Positions 16,851 through 26,102 of a stretch of 64,000 bases of DNA are shown one piece after another. A program made the translations under genes and the position numbers. The notes under the pieces were generated by a model that did not search any database, had not been told where the DNA came from, and saw nothing but the letters and a program-made list of their open reading frames with translations. The stretch's first letter is position 1. Every line of letters begins with the position of its first letter. The stretch is from SYOC01 sp964441775. GTDB lineage: Bacteria > Desulfobacterota > Binatia > Bin18. Where the stretch lies: assembly GCA_964441775.1 (NCBI GenBank), contig CAYTVL010000007.1, positions 62,001 to 126,000 of the forward strand. The letters run 5' to 3'.

Positions 16851-17888
16851 TTATGCCTCAAGAGATCTGATCAAATCGACCACCTGTTCGAGCGTCGTGA
16901 TCCGCTGTGTGAGATCGGTCGCTTCGATACGCATTGTGAGGGCGTCAATACCAACTCGTTGATATTTTTTAAATCGTTCGCGCACCATCTCTGGCGTACC
17001 GATCGCCCCAAAGCGCGTCACCATCTCATCTGGAACGCGGGCGATGGCCTCCTGGCGTTTGCCGGCAATCCACAGGCGTTGAATTGCTTTCGCGTCGTCC
17101 TCAAAGCCAGCTCGTTGGAACGCGGCATTGTAGAAATTGGTCGTCGCTGACCCCATGGCTCCCATGCTAAACGCCACGGTCGGCTTCTGCGCGGCGATCA
17201 GTTCCTCAACATTTTGATCAATCGCGACTGTGCACGTGGCGTGCAAGGCAATGTCTTTCAAGCTGCGTCCAACCGCTTGCGCCCCTTTTCGGATGTGGGC
17301 GAGATGGGCCTCAGCGTAATCAGGCGAAAAGGAGGTGCCCAGCCACCCGTCTGCCACCGCTCCAGTATATTCCAGCGCCTTCGGCGCCAGCGTGGCCAAG
17401 AAAATCGGGATAGTGGCGGGTGGATGATCGATGCGCAAGGCTTTGCCCTCACTACCCGGTCGCGGCAGCGTATGCAACTGCCCCGCATAGCGCAGCTTCT
17501 CGCCCCGGAAGGCCATACGGACAATGTCAACCGTCTCCTTCAGCCGGGTGAGCGGGGCGCGGAATGCCGCCCCTTGCAACCCTTCCACCACCTGGGGACC
17601 GCTGGTTCCCAAACCGAGGACGAATCGCCCATTGGACAGATCGTGAAGCGCGAGGGCGGTCATAGCGGTCATTGATGGTGTGCGCGCACTGATCTGCATG
17701 ATGCCAGTGCCCAGCATGATCCGGCTGGTCTGCCCCGCCAGATAGGCAAGTGAGGTCACGGCATCCTGGCCCCACGCCTCGGCTGACCAGACGTAATTCA
17801 CTCCTAAGCGTTCCGCCTGTTGGACAAACTCGACCATCCCTCGGATATTGGCGTGCGTGGCTCCCCCCACGGCGATCGATATTTTCAT
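16851..17888 (-). CDS. LLM class (F420-dependent type) oxidoreductase
   Basis: The product has 345 residues. The barrel begins with ISIAVGGATHANIRGMVEFVQQAERLG, followed by NYVWSAEAWGQDAVT and a family-typical LAGQTSRIMLGTGIMQISARTP. NGRFVLGLGTSGPQVVEGLQG and PIFLATLAPKALE are also characteristic of F420-type LLM enzymes. The C-terminal helix (VGIDALTMRIE) closes the barrel. The substrate is unknown. GGGAG upstream supports the ATG at 17888. It sits between the intact cyclase gene and its decayed copy, all on the same strand. Confidence 0.85.
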   Translation of the reverse strand: MKISIAVGGATHANIRGMVEFVQQAERLGVNYVWSAEAWGQDAVTSLAYLAGQTSRIMLGTGIMQISARTPSMTAMTALALHDLSNGRFVLGLGTSGPQVVEGLQGAAFRAPLTRLKETVDIVRMAFRGEKLRYAGQLHTLPRPGSEGKALRIDHPPATIPIFLATLAPKALEYTGAVADGWLGTSFSPDYAEAHLAHIRKGAQAVGRSLKDIALHATCTVAIDQNVEELIAAQKPTVAFSMGAMGSATTNFYNAAFQRAGFEDDAKAIQRLWIAGKRQEAIARVPDEMVTRFGAIGTPEMVRERFKKYQRVGIDALTMRIEATDLTQRITTLEQVVDLIRSLEA

Positions 17889-17910
17889 GTGTGCTCCCTA
17901 CTCTGAATTG

Positions 17911-17948
17911 TTAGCACTAGACTCTAGACACCAGACGCTAGACTGTCG
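17911..17948. repeat. CTAG-rich short repeat tract, copy 1
   Basis: On the minus strand the tract reads AGTCTAGCGTCTGGTGTC followed by TAGAGTCTAG. It resembles the tract at 21181-21234 inside the same gene. The copy here supplies the last residues of the cyclase (SLASGV) and its stop codon, the TAG of GTGTCTAG. Confidence 0.65.
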
Positions 17949-20900
17949 AGCAGCGCTTTCGCGTCCTTGAGGTCTTGTGTATCAAAGCCTTCGGTGAACC
18001 AATTGTAGATTGTAGACAATATGTCACGCGCCTCATGGCGCTTGCCTTGGCCTTGCCACAGCCGCGCGAGGCTCATTGTGGCGCGCAGTTCGAGCGATTT
18101 CGCCTGCTGCTTTCTCGCCACGTTGATGGCTTGTAGAAAACACGTTTCGGCCTCTTCGATTTTTGACTTGGGGCTTTCGCCTTGTAACTGCAGCGTCAGC
18201 TCTCCCTTCAGCCGGTACACTTCCGCCTCCCACCGCCGTTCCCCATTGTGGGTTACCGCAGCCAACGCCTCGGCCAGCACCGCCAGCCCCTCTTCAACCT
18301 GGCTCACTTTGCTATATGCTTCGGCCAGGAGGGCAAGATAATACGGCTGGTCCAGCCTTGTCCAGGAGGCCTGTCGGGCGGCCAAGCCCCGGCGCATCTG
18401 GGCAATCCCCGTCTCTCCTTCTCCCTGCTCAGTTAGCACCCATCCCTGCAGAATCGTTACTGCCGCGGGCCAGAGCGCAAACCCATGCTCGGTTGCGAGA
18501 GTGAAGGCGGCCTCTGCCCGCTCTCGTACCGCCTGCGCCTCCCGACGAAGTTGATGGAACCGAGCCGCATAGCCTAAGGCATACACCAGACTAAAGGGGT
18601 GGGACCGCTCCCAGGCGAGGGTGAGCGCCTCCTCATTCCTCTTCAAGGCCTGGTCCGGATAGCCGAGATGCCACAGCGCAAGGGCGGCACAGGAAAGCGC
18701 CGTCACCCCAGGAATAAAGGCCGAGACGTTCTGTCGCCGCGGGTCGTAGAGGGCAATCGCTTGCTCAGCATGTTCTCGGGCGGGAGCAAACTCTCCCAAG
18801 TGGTACAAGGTAAACCCCAGCGCCCGGTGGGCGTCTAGGAGGAGCGCGGGGTCTTGGTCGCGCCGGGCCAGATTCAAGAGCTGTTCCCCCAATTCGTGTG
18901 TGGTAGATAATTCCCCTTGTACTAAATAAAACCCCCACAGCCCATACAGCGTCGGGAAGAGCTGGGGCGTTTGCCCCAGCTGCTGACCTAGCTCACGGGC
19001 CCGGGCGTAGGCTCTCTCGACCTCAGGAGCCGCCTGTCCACGCGTGGCATGCAACGCCAGACCAAGCAGAGTTTGCACGGTGATTGCTCGCTGAGTACGC
19101 TCGGGGGTATCGGGGAGAGTCTCGAGTAACTCTGTAGCCTGAGTAACGTGACTGATCGCTTCGGTATAGGCGCAGCGCTGGACCGCCTGCTGCCCAGCTT
19201 TATGCAGGTACTCTACGGCCTTTGGGGTGTTGCCACTGCGGCTGTAATGATGCGCCAGTTCGCTGTAGTGCTCTTCCACATTGACGCGGTACAGCGCTTC
19301 CATCGCGGTGGCGGTCTGCTCATGAATGGCCTTACGCCGTTCTTGGGGCAGGGAGCCGTAGGCGACTTCCTGGGTCAGCGCATGCTTGAACAGGTACTCC
19401 ACGTCGGGAAACGCGGGCTGCTCGTAGAGCAACTCTTTGTGCTGCAGTGAGGAGAGTAGGCGGTACAGCTCCGCTTCAGAGAGAGAGACAACCTGCCGGG
19501 CGAGACTCAACGGAAACTCTCGCCCGATCACCGCCACCTGCTGCAAGAGGGCTTTCTCCTCGGGCGCCAGCCGATCGATCCGTGCCGCGAGCACCCCCTG
19601 TACGGTCGGCGAAATATGCAGTGCGGTAGGAGCGTGCTCGACGTGGTAGTGGCCTGGCTCGCCTCGAAGCACGCCTTTCTCAGCCAGCGTCTGGACCACC
19701 TCCTCCATGAAGAACGGCGTCCCCTCCGTCTTCTCCAAGATCAGCCGCTTCACGACGGTGAGCGTTGCGTCGTCGCCCAGCAGTACGGTGAGGAGCTCTT
19801 CCGCTTCCTCTTTTCCCAACGGCACTAATCGGAGCTGGGTGTAATACGTCTTCTGTCCCCACTCATGGCGATACTCGGGCCGGTAATTGGTCAGCAGCAG
19901 CAGCTTGGCGCTCGCCACACTCTCACTGAGCACATCCAAGAAGCCCTGCGTCTCCGCATCAATCCAGTGCAAGTCTTCAAAGATGAGCACGAGTGGCTGA
20001 TTCAGGCTCTCACGCAGAAATAACTTCTTTAATGCGTCAAACGTGCGTCTGCGCCGTATCTGTGGGTCCATTTGCGCCAATGGCGAGGGCTGTTCTTCAA
20101 CGCCAAGGAGAGCAAATAGATACGGCAGCGTGTCTTCCAAACTCGGGTCGAGGGTGAGGACTTTGCCGTTGACTTTCTCTCGCCGTTTGCGTTCCTCATC
20201 CTGCGCCTGGATATCGAAGTAACTCTTGAGCAGCTCGATCACGGGCAGATAGGCGGTCGCTTTGCCGTACGAGACCGAGTACGCTTCCAGCACCAAACAC
20301 CCCCTGAGGGACAGCACCTTGAATTCGTAGAACAGCCGCGACTTGCCCAGCCCCGGCTCCCCCATCACTCCAACAATCTGGCCGTGCCCCGCTTTGGCGT
20401 GGTCCAGTGCGTGGTGGAGCTGCTCCATTTCACTGTGCCGGCCGACAAAGCGGGTCAGACCCTGGCGCGCCGCCACTTGCAGTCGCGTGCGTAAGGGACC
20501 TGCCCCGAGCACTTCATACACCGCCAGCGGCGCCGTCCGTCCCTTGATGTCCGCCGCTCCTAGCGCCTTGCATTCAAAGAACCCCTCGGTCAACTTCTTC
20601 GTATCCTCGGTAATCAGGATCGAGCCTGGGGTCGCCATCTGCTCCATGCGCGCGGCGAGATTGGTCGAATGCCCCACCGGCACGTAGTCGGTATGCAGGT
20701 CGTCTTTGCGAATCGAGCGCAGCACCACTTCCCCGGTGTTGAGGCCGACGCGCATGAGCAACGGGGGATAGCCCTTTTGTCTCAGAGCATCGGCATAGCG
20801 GCGCATAGACTCTTGCATGCGTAACGCCGCATATAACGCTCGCTGCGGATGATCTTCATGCGCCAGCGGAGCCCCGAATAGCGCGAAGATGCCATCACCT

Positions 20901-21415
20901 AAAGGCTGGGCGACAAACCCTTCATACTGATGCACAGCGTCCATCATGAGTTGCAGGGCAGGATCAATCACCCGCTGCGCTTCCTCGGGATCCAAGTCCT
21001 CAATCAACGCGGTGGAGCCCTTCAAGTCCGCAAACAACGCCGTGATCGTCTTGCGCTCGCCGTCCGTGATGACGGTTGCGCGGATACGCTCGGCGAGATG
21101 GGCGGGCGTGTAGCTCACTGGCAATGGAGGCTCAGGGGTCGGAGATTGGTTTTTCCTTTTGCTTTTTGACTTTTGATTTTTCTGGACACCAGACGTGGGA
21201 CTCTGGACACTAGACCCTAGACTATCTTGTCCTGCCCAAACGAGCACTTCTCCATTCTCATCCCGCGCCACCTGCGCCGCTTTGATCAGTTCGTCCTTGA
21301 GGTCGGCAAGCGTTTCGTCGTCCAATCCGAATTGGCGCTTGAGCATCCGATACGTCAGCCGTCCGCGTTGTTGCAACAGGGCGGACACTTGGTCAACGAT
21401 CTCGTACAGGTCCAT
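17924..21415 (-). CDS. Adenylate/guanylate cyclase domain, AAA ATPase and TPR fusion protein
   Basis: From the ATG at 21415 (GGGGAAG upstream) the product has 1163 residues. Order: a small N-terminal helical domain (1-60), a low-complexity linker (62-98), a class III cyclase domain (about 115-305) with metal ligands Asp130 (FADLKG) and Asp174 (LGDG) and the Asn252/Arg256 pair (NLAAR), then an AAA/NACHT-like ATPase with Walker A GEPGLGKS (352-359) and Walker B LVLIFEDLHW. TPR-like helical repeats fill the last 500 residues. It probably makes cyclic nucleotides under ATP- and protein-binding control. An ATG at 21517 overlaps the divergent gene and adds 34 atypical residues. Confidence 0.88.
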   Translation of the reverse strand: MDLYEIVDQVSALLQQRGRLTYRMLKRQFGLDDETLADLKDELIKAAQVARDENGEVLVWAGQDSLGSSVQSPTSGVQKNQKSKSKRKNQSPTPEPPLPVSYTPAHLAERIRATVITDGERKTITALFADLKGSTALIEDLDPEEAQRVIDPALQLMMDAVHQYEGFVAQPLGDGIFALFGAPLAHEDHPQRALYAALRMQESMRRYADALRQKGYPPLLMRVGLNTGEVVLRSIRKDDLHTDYVPVGHSTNLAARMEQMATPGSILITEDTKKLTEGFFECKALGAADIKGRTAPLAVYEVLGAGPLRTRLQVAARQGLTRFVGRHSEMEQLHHALDHAKAGHGQIVGVMGEPGLGKSRLFYEFKVLSLRGCLVLEAYSVSYGKATAYLPVIELLKSYFDIQAQDEERKRREKVNGKVLTLDPSLEDTLPYLFALLGVEEQPSPLAQMDPQIRRRRTFDALKKLFLRESLNQPLVLIFEDLHWIDAETQGFLDVLSESVASAKLLLLTNYRPEYRHEWGQKTYYTQLRLVPLGKEEAEELLTVLLGDDATLTVVKRLILEKTEGTPFFMEEVVQTLAEKGVLRGEPGHYHVEHAPTALHISPTVQGVLAARIDRLAPEEKALLQQVAVIGREFPLSLARQVVSLSEAELYRLLSSLQHKELLYEQPAFPDVEYLFKHALTQEVAYGSLPQERRKAIHEQTATAMEALYRVNVEEHYSELAHHYSRSGNTPKAVEYLHKAGQQAVQRCAYTEAISHVTQATELLETLPDTPERTQRAITVQTLLGLALHATRGQAAPEVERAYARARELGQQLGQTPQLFPTLYGLWGFYLVQGELSTTHELGEQLLNLARRDQDPALLLDAHRALGFTLYHLGEFAPAREHAEQAIALYDPRRQNVSAFIPGVTALSCAALALWHLGYPDQALKRNEEALTLAWERSHPFSLVYALGYAARFHQLRREAQAVRERAEAAFTLATEHGFALWPAAVTILQGWVLTEQGEGETGIAQMRRGLAARQASWTRLDQPYYLALLAEAYSKVSQVEEGLAVLAEALAAVTHNGERRWEAEVYRLKGELTLQLQGESPKSKIEEAETCFLQAINVARKQQAKSLELRATMSLARLWQGQGKRHEARDILSTIYNWFTEGFDTQDLKDAKALLDSLASGV
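21181..21234. repeat. CTAG-rich short repeat tract, copy 2, inside the cyclase gene
   Basis: On the minus strand it reads AGTCTAGGGTCTAGTGTCC, then AGAGTCCCACGTCTGGTGTCC, close to the tract at the 3' end of the gene (17911-17948). In frame it encodes SLGSSVQSPTSGVQ (about residues 65-78), the start of the low-complexity linker between the N-terminal helical domain and the cyclase domain. An A-rich stretch encoding QKSKSKRKNQ follows. Confidence 0.65.
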
Positions 21416-21560
21416 GCGCTTCCCCGCTTTCGTTTGAAAGTTGTATGCTGAAGTTGCGGTTTCTGTCAATTCATTAGGACGTTGACGCCCTTGAGCCCGG
21501 CTCCTTATAATCCCCATGTTTCTGTTCGAAGATACTTACTCAGAAAAGAAAGACTGCCGT

Positions 21561-23612
21561 ATGTCCTTCAAACTCGGGGTTGATGTTGGCGGGACGTTTA
21601 CTGATCTCTTGCTGTTCAACGAAGACACGGGCCGCCAAGTGCGGGCGAAAACTCCTTCTACTCCTACGGACCCTTCTATTGGCGTCTTAATCGGCATTGA
21701 TAAAGTGTGCCGTCTCGCCACAATCACGCCGAGTGAGATTTCCCACATCATGCACGGCACCACCGTCGCCACCAACGCCGTGCTCGAAGGCAAAGGCGCG
21801 AAGGTGGGGCTCATCACCACGGAAGGATTCAAACAGATTCTGCATTTGGCGCGATCATGGACCCCCGGCCCGCTGGCGGGCTGGATCATCATGGTCAAGC
21901 CGGAACCACCCGCCGCCATCGAAAATACCCGTGAAGCCAAAGAGCGGATCGATACGCACGGCAACATTGTCAAGCCGCTTGATGAAGACGCGCTGCGTAA
22001 GGATTTGCACGAGCTTGCTGCTCGCGGGGTTGAAGCGATCACGGTCTCGCTCATCAACTCGTACGCCAACCCAGTGCACGAGAAGCGCGTCAAGGCGATC
22101 GCACAAGAAATCTTGCCTTCACTACCCGTCACTGCCTCAGCGGAAGTGCTGCCGGAGTTCCGCGAGTACGAACGCGCCCTGACCGCAGTGATGAACTCCT
22201 ACGTGCGCCCCAAGGTCGCCGTGTACATGAAAAGTTTTGCCGACCAATTGGCCGCGCACGGCCTCAAGGCGGAAGTGAACATCCTCCGCTCGGATGCGGG
22301 CCTCATGACCCTGCGAATGGCGCAAGAGCGGCCTGTTTATGGAGTGATGTCCGGTCCGGCGGGCGGCGTGGCTGGGGCGCTCGTGATCGCTGTCAAAGCC
22401 GGCTTCCCCAATATCCTCACGCTCGACATGGGCGGGACGTCGACGGATGTGGCCCTGTGTCAGGACGGCGCGCAGACGATCGCTCGGGAAACGACATTGG
22501 GCTATTTCCCCATCAAAGTGCCGTCCGTCGATGTCCGCAGCATAGGTGCGGGCGGCGGTTCGATCGCGCACGTGCCGGAAATCACCAACGCCTTACGCGT
22601 GGGTCCCCAAAGTGCCGGGGCAGACCCTGGACCGGCGTCCTACGGCAGAGGCGGCGTCGAAGCCACAGTGACCGACGCCAATGTCGTGCTGGGACACTTA
22701 CCGCCACGCCTGCTCGGCGGTGAAATGCAATTAGATGAAGAGGCGGCCAAAGCAGCAGTGGCGCGCATTGGCGAGAAGCTAGGACTCGATGTGTACCGCG
22801 CCGCGCAGGGTATTCTTGACATAGTCAATGAGAATATGCATGGCGCTCTCCGTCTGGTATCCGTGCAGCGCGGCTACGACCCACGCAACTTTGCGCTCGT
22901 CGCCTTCGGCGGCGCTGGACCGCTCCACGCCAACTCGGTCGCGAACCTGATCGGGTCGTTTCCGGTGATCGTACCTCCAGCTCCTGGCGTGCTCTGCGCT
23001 ACAGGCGATGTCTGTTGTGATTTTCGCGAAGAGTTTGCGCGCACCGTGTTACGCATCCTAAGTAATATCTCAGCCGCTGAAGTGGCAAAGATCTTCCAGG
23101 AGTTAGGCGAAGAGGCCGCAGGCTGGCTCGAACGTGAAGGAATTCCACGCAGCCAGCAGAAGATTTTTTACAATGCTGACTTGCGGTATTTTCGACAGGG
23201 CTACGAGTTGCCCATTGCAACGACCTTAGCCGAACTTCAAGCGGAAGGTACGGAAGTCTTAGCCGGGAAATTCCACACGTTGCACGAACGGCTGTATCGT
23301 TTTCGGCTTGATGCGGAGTGTGAAATTGTCAACTTACGAGCGGTTGCGTTGGGCACGGGGGCTTCGCTCACACTCCCTGAAGGAGAACTCGACGGCCCAT
23401 CAGCCAAACACGCATTGAGCGACGAACATCGCATCTACTTCGACGGCAAGTTTCTCTCGACGCCGATCTACGACCGCGCCAAGCTGCGCCCCGGCAATCG
23501 CTTGCCTGGATCCGCTATTGTCACGGAAATGGATTCGACTACGGTGGTGTTGCCCGGCTTTACGGGCGAAGTTGATAAGTATTTTAATATTTTGATTCGG
23601 CCTGGAGCGTAA
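21561..23612 (+). CDS. hyuA: Hydantoinase/oxoprolinase subunit A family protein
   Basis: The likely start is the ATG at 21561, giving 683 residues starting MSFKLGVDVGGTFTDLLLF; VDVGGTFTD is the phosphate-binding signature of this ASKHA ATPase fold. A start at 21516 would add 15 residues overlapping the divergent cyclase promoter. Other marks are HGTTVATNAVLEGKGAKVGL, the second phosphate loop LDMGGTSTDVAL, and RSIGAGGGSIA. Subunit A binds ATP and works with subunit B in N-methylhydantoinase, 5-oxoprolinase or acetone/acetophenone carboxylase-type enzymes. The specific substrate is not readable. The hyuB gene follows, but a HicBA module separates the two. Confidence 0.9.
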   Translation: MSFKLGVDVGGTFTDLLLFNEDTGRQVRAKTPSTPTDPSIGVLIGIDKVCRLATITPSEISHIMHGTTVATNAVLEGKGAKVGLITTEGFKQILHLARSWTPGPLAGWIIMVKPEPPAAIENTREAKERIDTHGNIVKPLDEDALRKDLHELAARGVEAITVSLINSYANPVHEKRVKAIAQEILPSLPVTASAEVLPEFREYERALTAVMNSYVRPKVAVYMKSFADQLAAHGLKAEVNILRSDAGLMTLRMAQERPVYGVMSGPAGGVAGALVIAVKAGFPNILTLDMGGTSTDVALCQDGAQTIARETTLGYFPIKVPSVDVRSIGAGGGSIAHVPEITNALRVGPQSAGADPGPASYGRGGVEATVTDANVVLGHLPPRLLGGEMQLDEEAAKAAVARIGEKLGLDVYRAAQGILDIVNENMHGALRLVSVQRGYDPRNFALVAFGGAGPLHANSVANLIGSFPVIVPPAPGVLCATGDVCCDFREEFARTVLRILSNISAAEVAKIFQELGEEAAGWLEREGIPRSQQKIFYNADLRYFRQGYELPIATTLAELQAEGTEVLAGKFHTLHERLYRFRLDAECEIVNLRAVALGTGASLTLPEGELDGPSAKHALSDEHRIYFDGKFLSTPIYDRAKLRPGNRLPGSAIVTEMDSTTVVLPGFTGEVDKYFNILIRPGA

Positions 23613-23652
23613 AAAAGAATTAAGTCTTTACTACCAGTCAAAGGAAAACTGT

Positions 23653-23844
23653 ATGGACACAAAGTTGACACTCCTCTACTGGAAATCGGAAAAATTCTGG
23701 CTAGGAAAACTCCTCGAATACCCGGAAGTGATGACCCAGGGAGAGACCCTTGAAGAGCTAGAGGAAAACATTAAGGATGCATACCGTTTGCTGGTGTTAG
23801 AAGATGTCCCGGAAGAACACCAAACAAAGACTATCACGCTATGA
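23653..23844 (+). CDS. hicB: HicB-like antitoxin
   Basis: The product has 63 residues with the HicB partial RNase H-like fold: TLLYWKSEKFWLGKLLEYPE, then QGETLEELEENIKDAYRLL. It resembles the short HicB forms without a DNA-binding tail. It should neutralise the HicA partner encoded by the overlapping gene at 23841 (ATGA overlap). AAAGGAAAA precedes the ATG. The antitoxin-first order is the less common one for HicAB loci. With no visible DNA-binding domain, autoregulation is uncertain. Confidence 0.85.
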   Translation: MDTKLTLLYWKSEKFWLGKLLEYPEVMTQGETLEELEENIKDAYRLLVLEDVPEEHQTKTITL

Positions 23845-24032
23845 AGCGGAGCGACTTCGTTCGCCAATTGTTAGCCGACGGATGTTTTCTCGCACGACAC
23901 GGATCGAAACATGACGTCTATGCGAATCCTGCAACAGGCAAGAAACAAACGGTTCCAAGACATACGGAGATCGACGACGTATTGGCTAAACATATCAGAA
24001 AACGTCTTGGGTTGCCCGAAGCTACTCGCTGA
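23841..24032 (+). CDS. hicA: HicA-like toxin (mRNA interferase)
   Basis: The product has 63 residues with a double-stranded-RNA-binding-like fold. KRSDFVRQLLADGCFLARHGSKHDVY includes the conserved RHGSKH segment with the catalytic His, and VPRHTEIDDVLAKHIRKRLG is the C-terminal helix. HicA cleaves mRNA when free of HicB. The start overlaps the hicB stop. The gene ends 27 bases before hyuB, and no separate promoter for hyuB is evident, so hyuB may be expressed through the module. Confidence 0.9.
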   Translation: MKRSDFVRQLLADGCFLARHGSKHDVYANPATGKKQTVPRHTEIDDVLAKHIRKRLGLPEATR

Positions 24033-24059
24033 GGACTGATTGCGAAAAAGGAGCCCCTC

Positions 24060-25949
24060 ATGCGCGACGTAAAAATCGCCCAGATTCCGCAGATCGATGT
24101 TGACCCCGTCACCCTCGACATCATCGAGAGCGCGCTCAAGAATTATCGCTATGAGATGGACGCTGTGCTCTACCGCACGGCCATGTCGCCGGTGATCCGT
24201 GAGCAACACGATGAGTTTCCCATGATCTGCGACCCCCATGGACGCATGATCGTCGGCCAGTTCGGCTCCTACATCCGTGAGATGATGAACAGCTTCGATC
24301 GCCCGATTTATCCCGGAGACGTGATTCTGCTCAACGACCCATATCTCTGCGGCGGCGCCATCTCGCATATCAACGACTTCCTCATCTTAGTCCCGGTTTT
24401 TGACAATGATGAACTGATTGGCTGGTGCTCGATGTTCGGGCATCAGATGGATGTCGGTGGTCCGCTGCCTGGCTCGTTTCCTACCAACGCCACGTCGATC
24501 TTCGGTGAAGGACTCCGCATCCCGCCGGTCAAACTCTTTGAAAAAGGGCAACTCAATGAGGACGTGCTCAACCTCATTTTGAACAACGTCCGCATCCCGG
24601 TCATGAATCGATCGGACCTGATGGGCATCGTCGCCGGCTGTAAGACCGCTGAGCAACGTGTGCGTGAACTCTGTCAGCGCTTTGGCCGCGACACCTACCT
24701 CGCCGCAACACAGGCCCTATTGGAGCGCACCTATCGCGCGATGAAGATGTTGATCCAACGTAACATCTCTACCGACCCCCAATCGTTCGAGGACTATGTG
24801 GATGACGATGGCCTCGGCAATGGCCCCTTCAAGATGAAACTCACCATCTGGCGCGACGGCGATAAAGCGGTGTTCGATTGGACTGGGACCGATCCGCAAG
24901 CGATAGGCCCCATCAACTTCTACCTCAATGAGGGCATGTTCAAGATGTTCATCGGCGTGTACCTCATCATGGTCTACGACCCGCAGATTCTCTTTAACGA
25001 CGGCTTCTACGATTTGATTGAAGCCCGCCTACCGGACGGCTCTCTGCTCCACCCGAAATTCCCTGCGGCGCTGGGTTGTCGCACGCACGCGCTCGCGCGA
25101 TTATTTGATGTCATGAGCGGCTGCCTGGGGCAAAAGAGCCCGGAACTCACCACGGCGGCGGGCTACGGCACCAGCCCCCATCTTCTGTACAGCGGCAACG
25201 ACAAAGACGGCAAATTCTTCTTTATCATGGAAATCAGTTATGGCGGTATTCCAGGGCGACCGATCGGCGACGGCATGGACGGTCATTCTTGGTGGCCGCT
25301 GTTCACTAACATTCCGACCGAATATCTGGAAAGCTACTGCCCGATGCGCGTGGATCGTTACGCGTCAGTCATGGACTCCGGCGGCGCGGGCCTGCATCGC
25401 GGCGGCAACGGCATCGACAAGTGGTACACCTTTCTGGAGCCGGGAGAGGTGGCTATCCACGATGACCGCTGGCTGACGCCGCCGTGGGGCATCTTAGGCG
25501 GCAAGCCAGGCATGCGCTCGAAGAAAATCCTCATTCGCAACGATGGCAGTCAAACGATTCTTCCGTCTAAATGTGACCAGATCAAAGTGGAGCCCGGCGA
25601 CCAACTCATCTTCCAGACTGCGGGCGGCGGCGGTTGGGGCGATCCCCTGGAGCGGCCCGTCGCACAGGTGCACACCGACGTGCTCCGCGAGTTAGTCTCA
25701 ATTGAGAAAGCGCGCCAAGACTACGGTGTGGTTATCGACGCGGCAACCCAGCAAGTAGACGAGACGGCAACGATAACGTTACGAGAAAAAATCACCAAAG
25801 AACGCGGACCGCTCCAGACCTTTGATTTCGGTCCGCCGCTGGTGGAACTCCTTGCTCGATGTAAAGAGGAGACCGGCTTGGAGCCTCCGATTCCCCCGAA
25901 ACTACCGCCGTATTGGGCAACCAATGGGATGAAGAAAGAGGCGGCATGA
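24060..25949 (+). CDS. hyuB: Hydantoinase/oxoprolinase subunit B family protein
   Basis: The product has 629 residues. The N-terminus has VDPVTLDIIESALKN, family-typical for HyuB, followed by AMSPVIREQHDEF, GDVILLNDPYLCGGAISHIND and the metal-site-like HQMDVGGPLPGSF. GGNGIDKWYTF and the glycine-rich C-terminal QTAGGGGWGDPLERP are also conserved. It forms the catalytic subunit with HyuA. AAGGAG precedes the ATG with 7-base spacing. The position directly after hicA suggests that the toxin-antitoxin module was inserted between two cotranscribed subunits. Confidence 0.92.
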   Translation: MRDVKIAQIPQIDVDPVTLDIIESALKNYRYEMDAVLYRTAMSPVIREQHDEFPMICDPHGRMIVGQFGSYIREMMNSFDRPIYPGDVILLNDPYLCGGAISHINDFLILVPVFDNDELIGWCSMFGHQMDVGGPLPGSFPTNATSIFGEGLRIPPVKLFEKGQLNEDVLNLILNNVRIPVMNRSDLMGIVAGCKTAEQRVRELCQRFGRDTYLAATQALLERTYRAMKMLIQRNISTDPQSFEDYVDDDGLGNGPFKMKLTIWRDGDKAVFDWTGTDPQAIGPINFYLNEGMFKMFIGVYLIMVYDPQILFNDGFYDLIEARLPDGSLLHPKFPAALGCRTHALARLFDVMSGCLGQKSPELTTAAGYGTSPHLLYSGNDKDGKFFFIMEISYGGIPGRPIGDGMDGHSWWPLFTNIPTEYLESYCPMRVDRYASVMDSGGAGLHRGGNGIDKWYTFLEPGEVAIHDDRWLTPPWGILGGKPGMRSKKILIRNDGSQTILPSKCDQIKVEPGDQLIFQTAGGGGWGDPLERPVAQVHTDVLRELVSIEKARQDYGVVIDAATQQVDETATITLREKITKERGPLQTFDFGPPLVELLARCKEETGLEPPIPPKLPPYWATNGMKKEAA

Positions 25950-25985
25950 GACCTAGTACTTCATTAAACTCAAAAGTGGACGCCT

Positions 25986-26010
25986 CGTTCCTAGACTCTG
26001 CCTGGGAACG
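25986..26010 (+). terminator. Hairpin after hyuB
   Basis: CGTTCCTAG at 25986-25994 pairs with CTGGGAACG at 26002-26010 (one G-U pair), with a 7-base loop. It lies 36 bases after the hyuB stop. No U-run follows, so termination is only possible. The right arm resembles AGCCTGGGAACG at 52761-52772, so this may be a small dispersed repeat. Confidence 0.35.
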
Positions 26011-26102
26011 CAACCCCTAGATGCAGTAACGTCAGAGCCATACGACATGTCCAGGGCAATCTCTCTTGTTTCCCCCTCACAATCCCGATACGTTCTCGCC
26101 CA

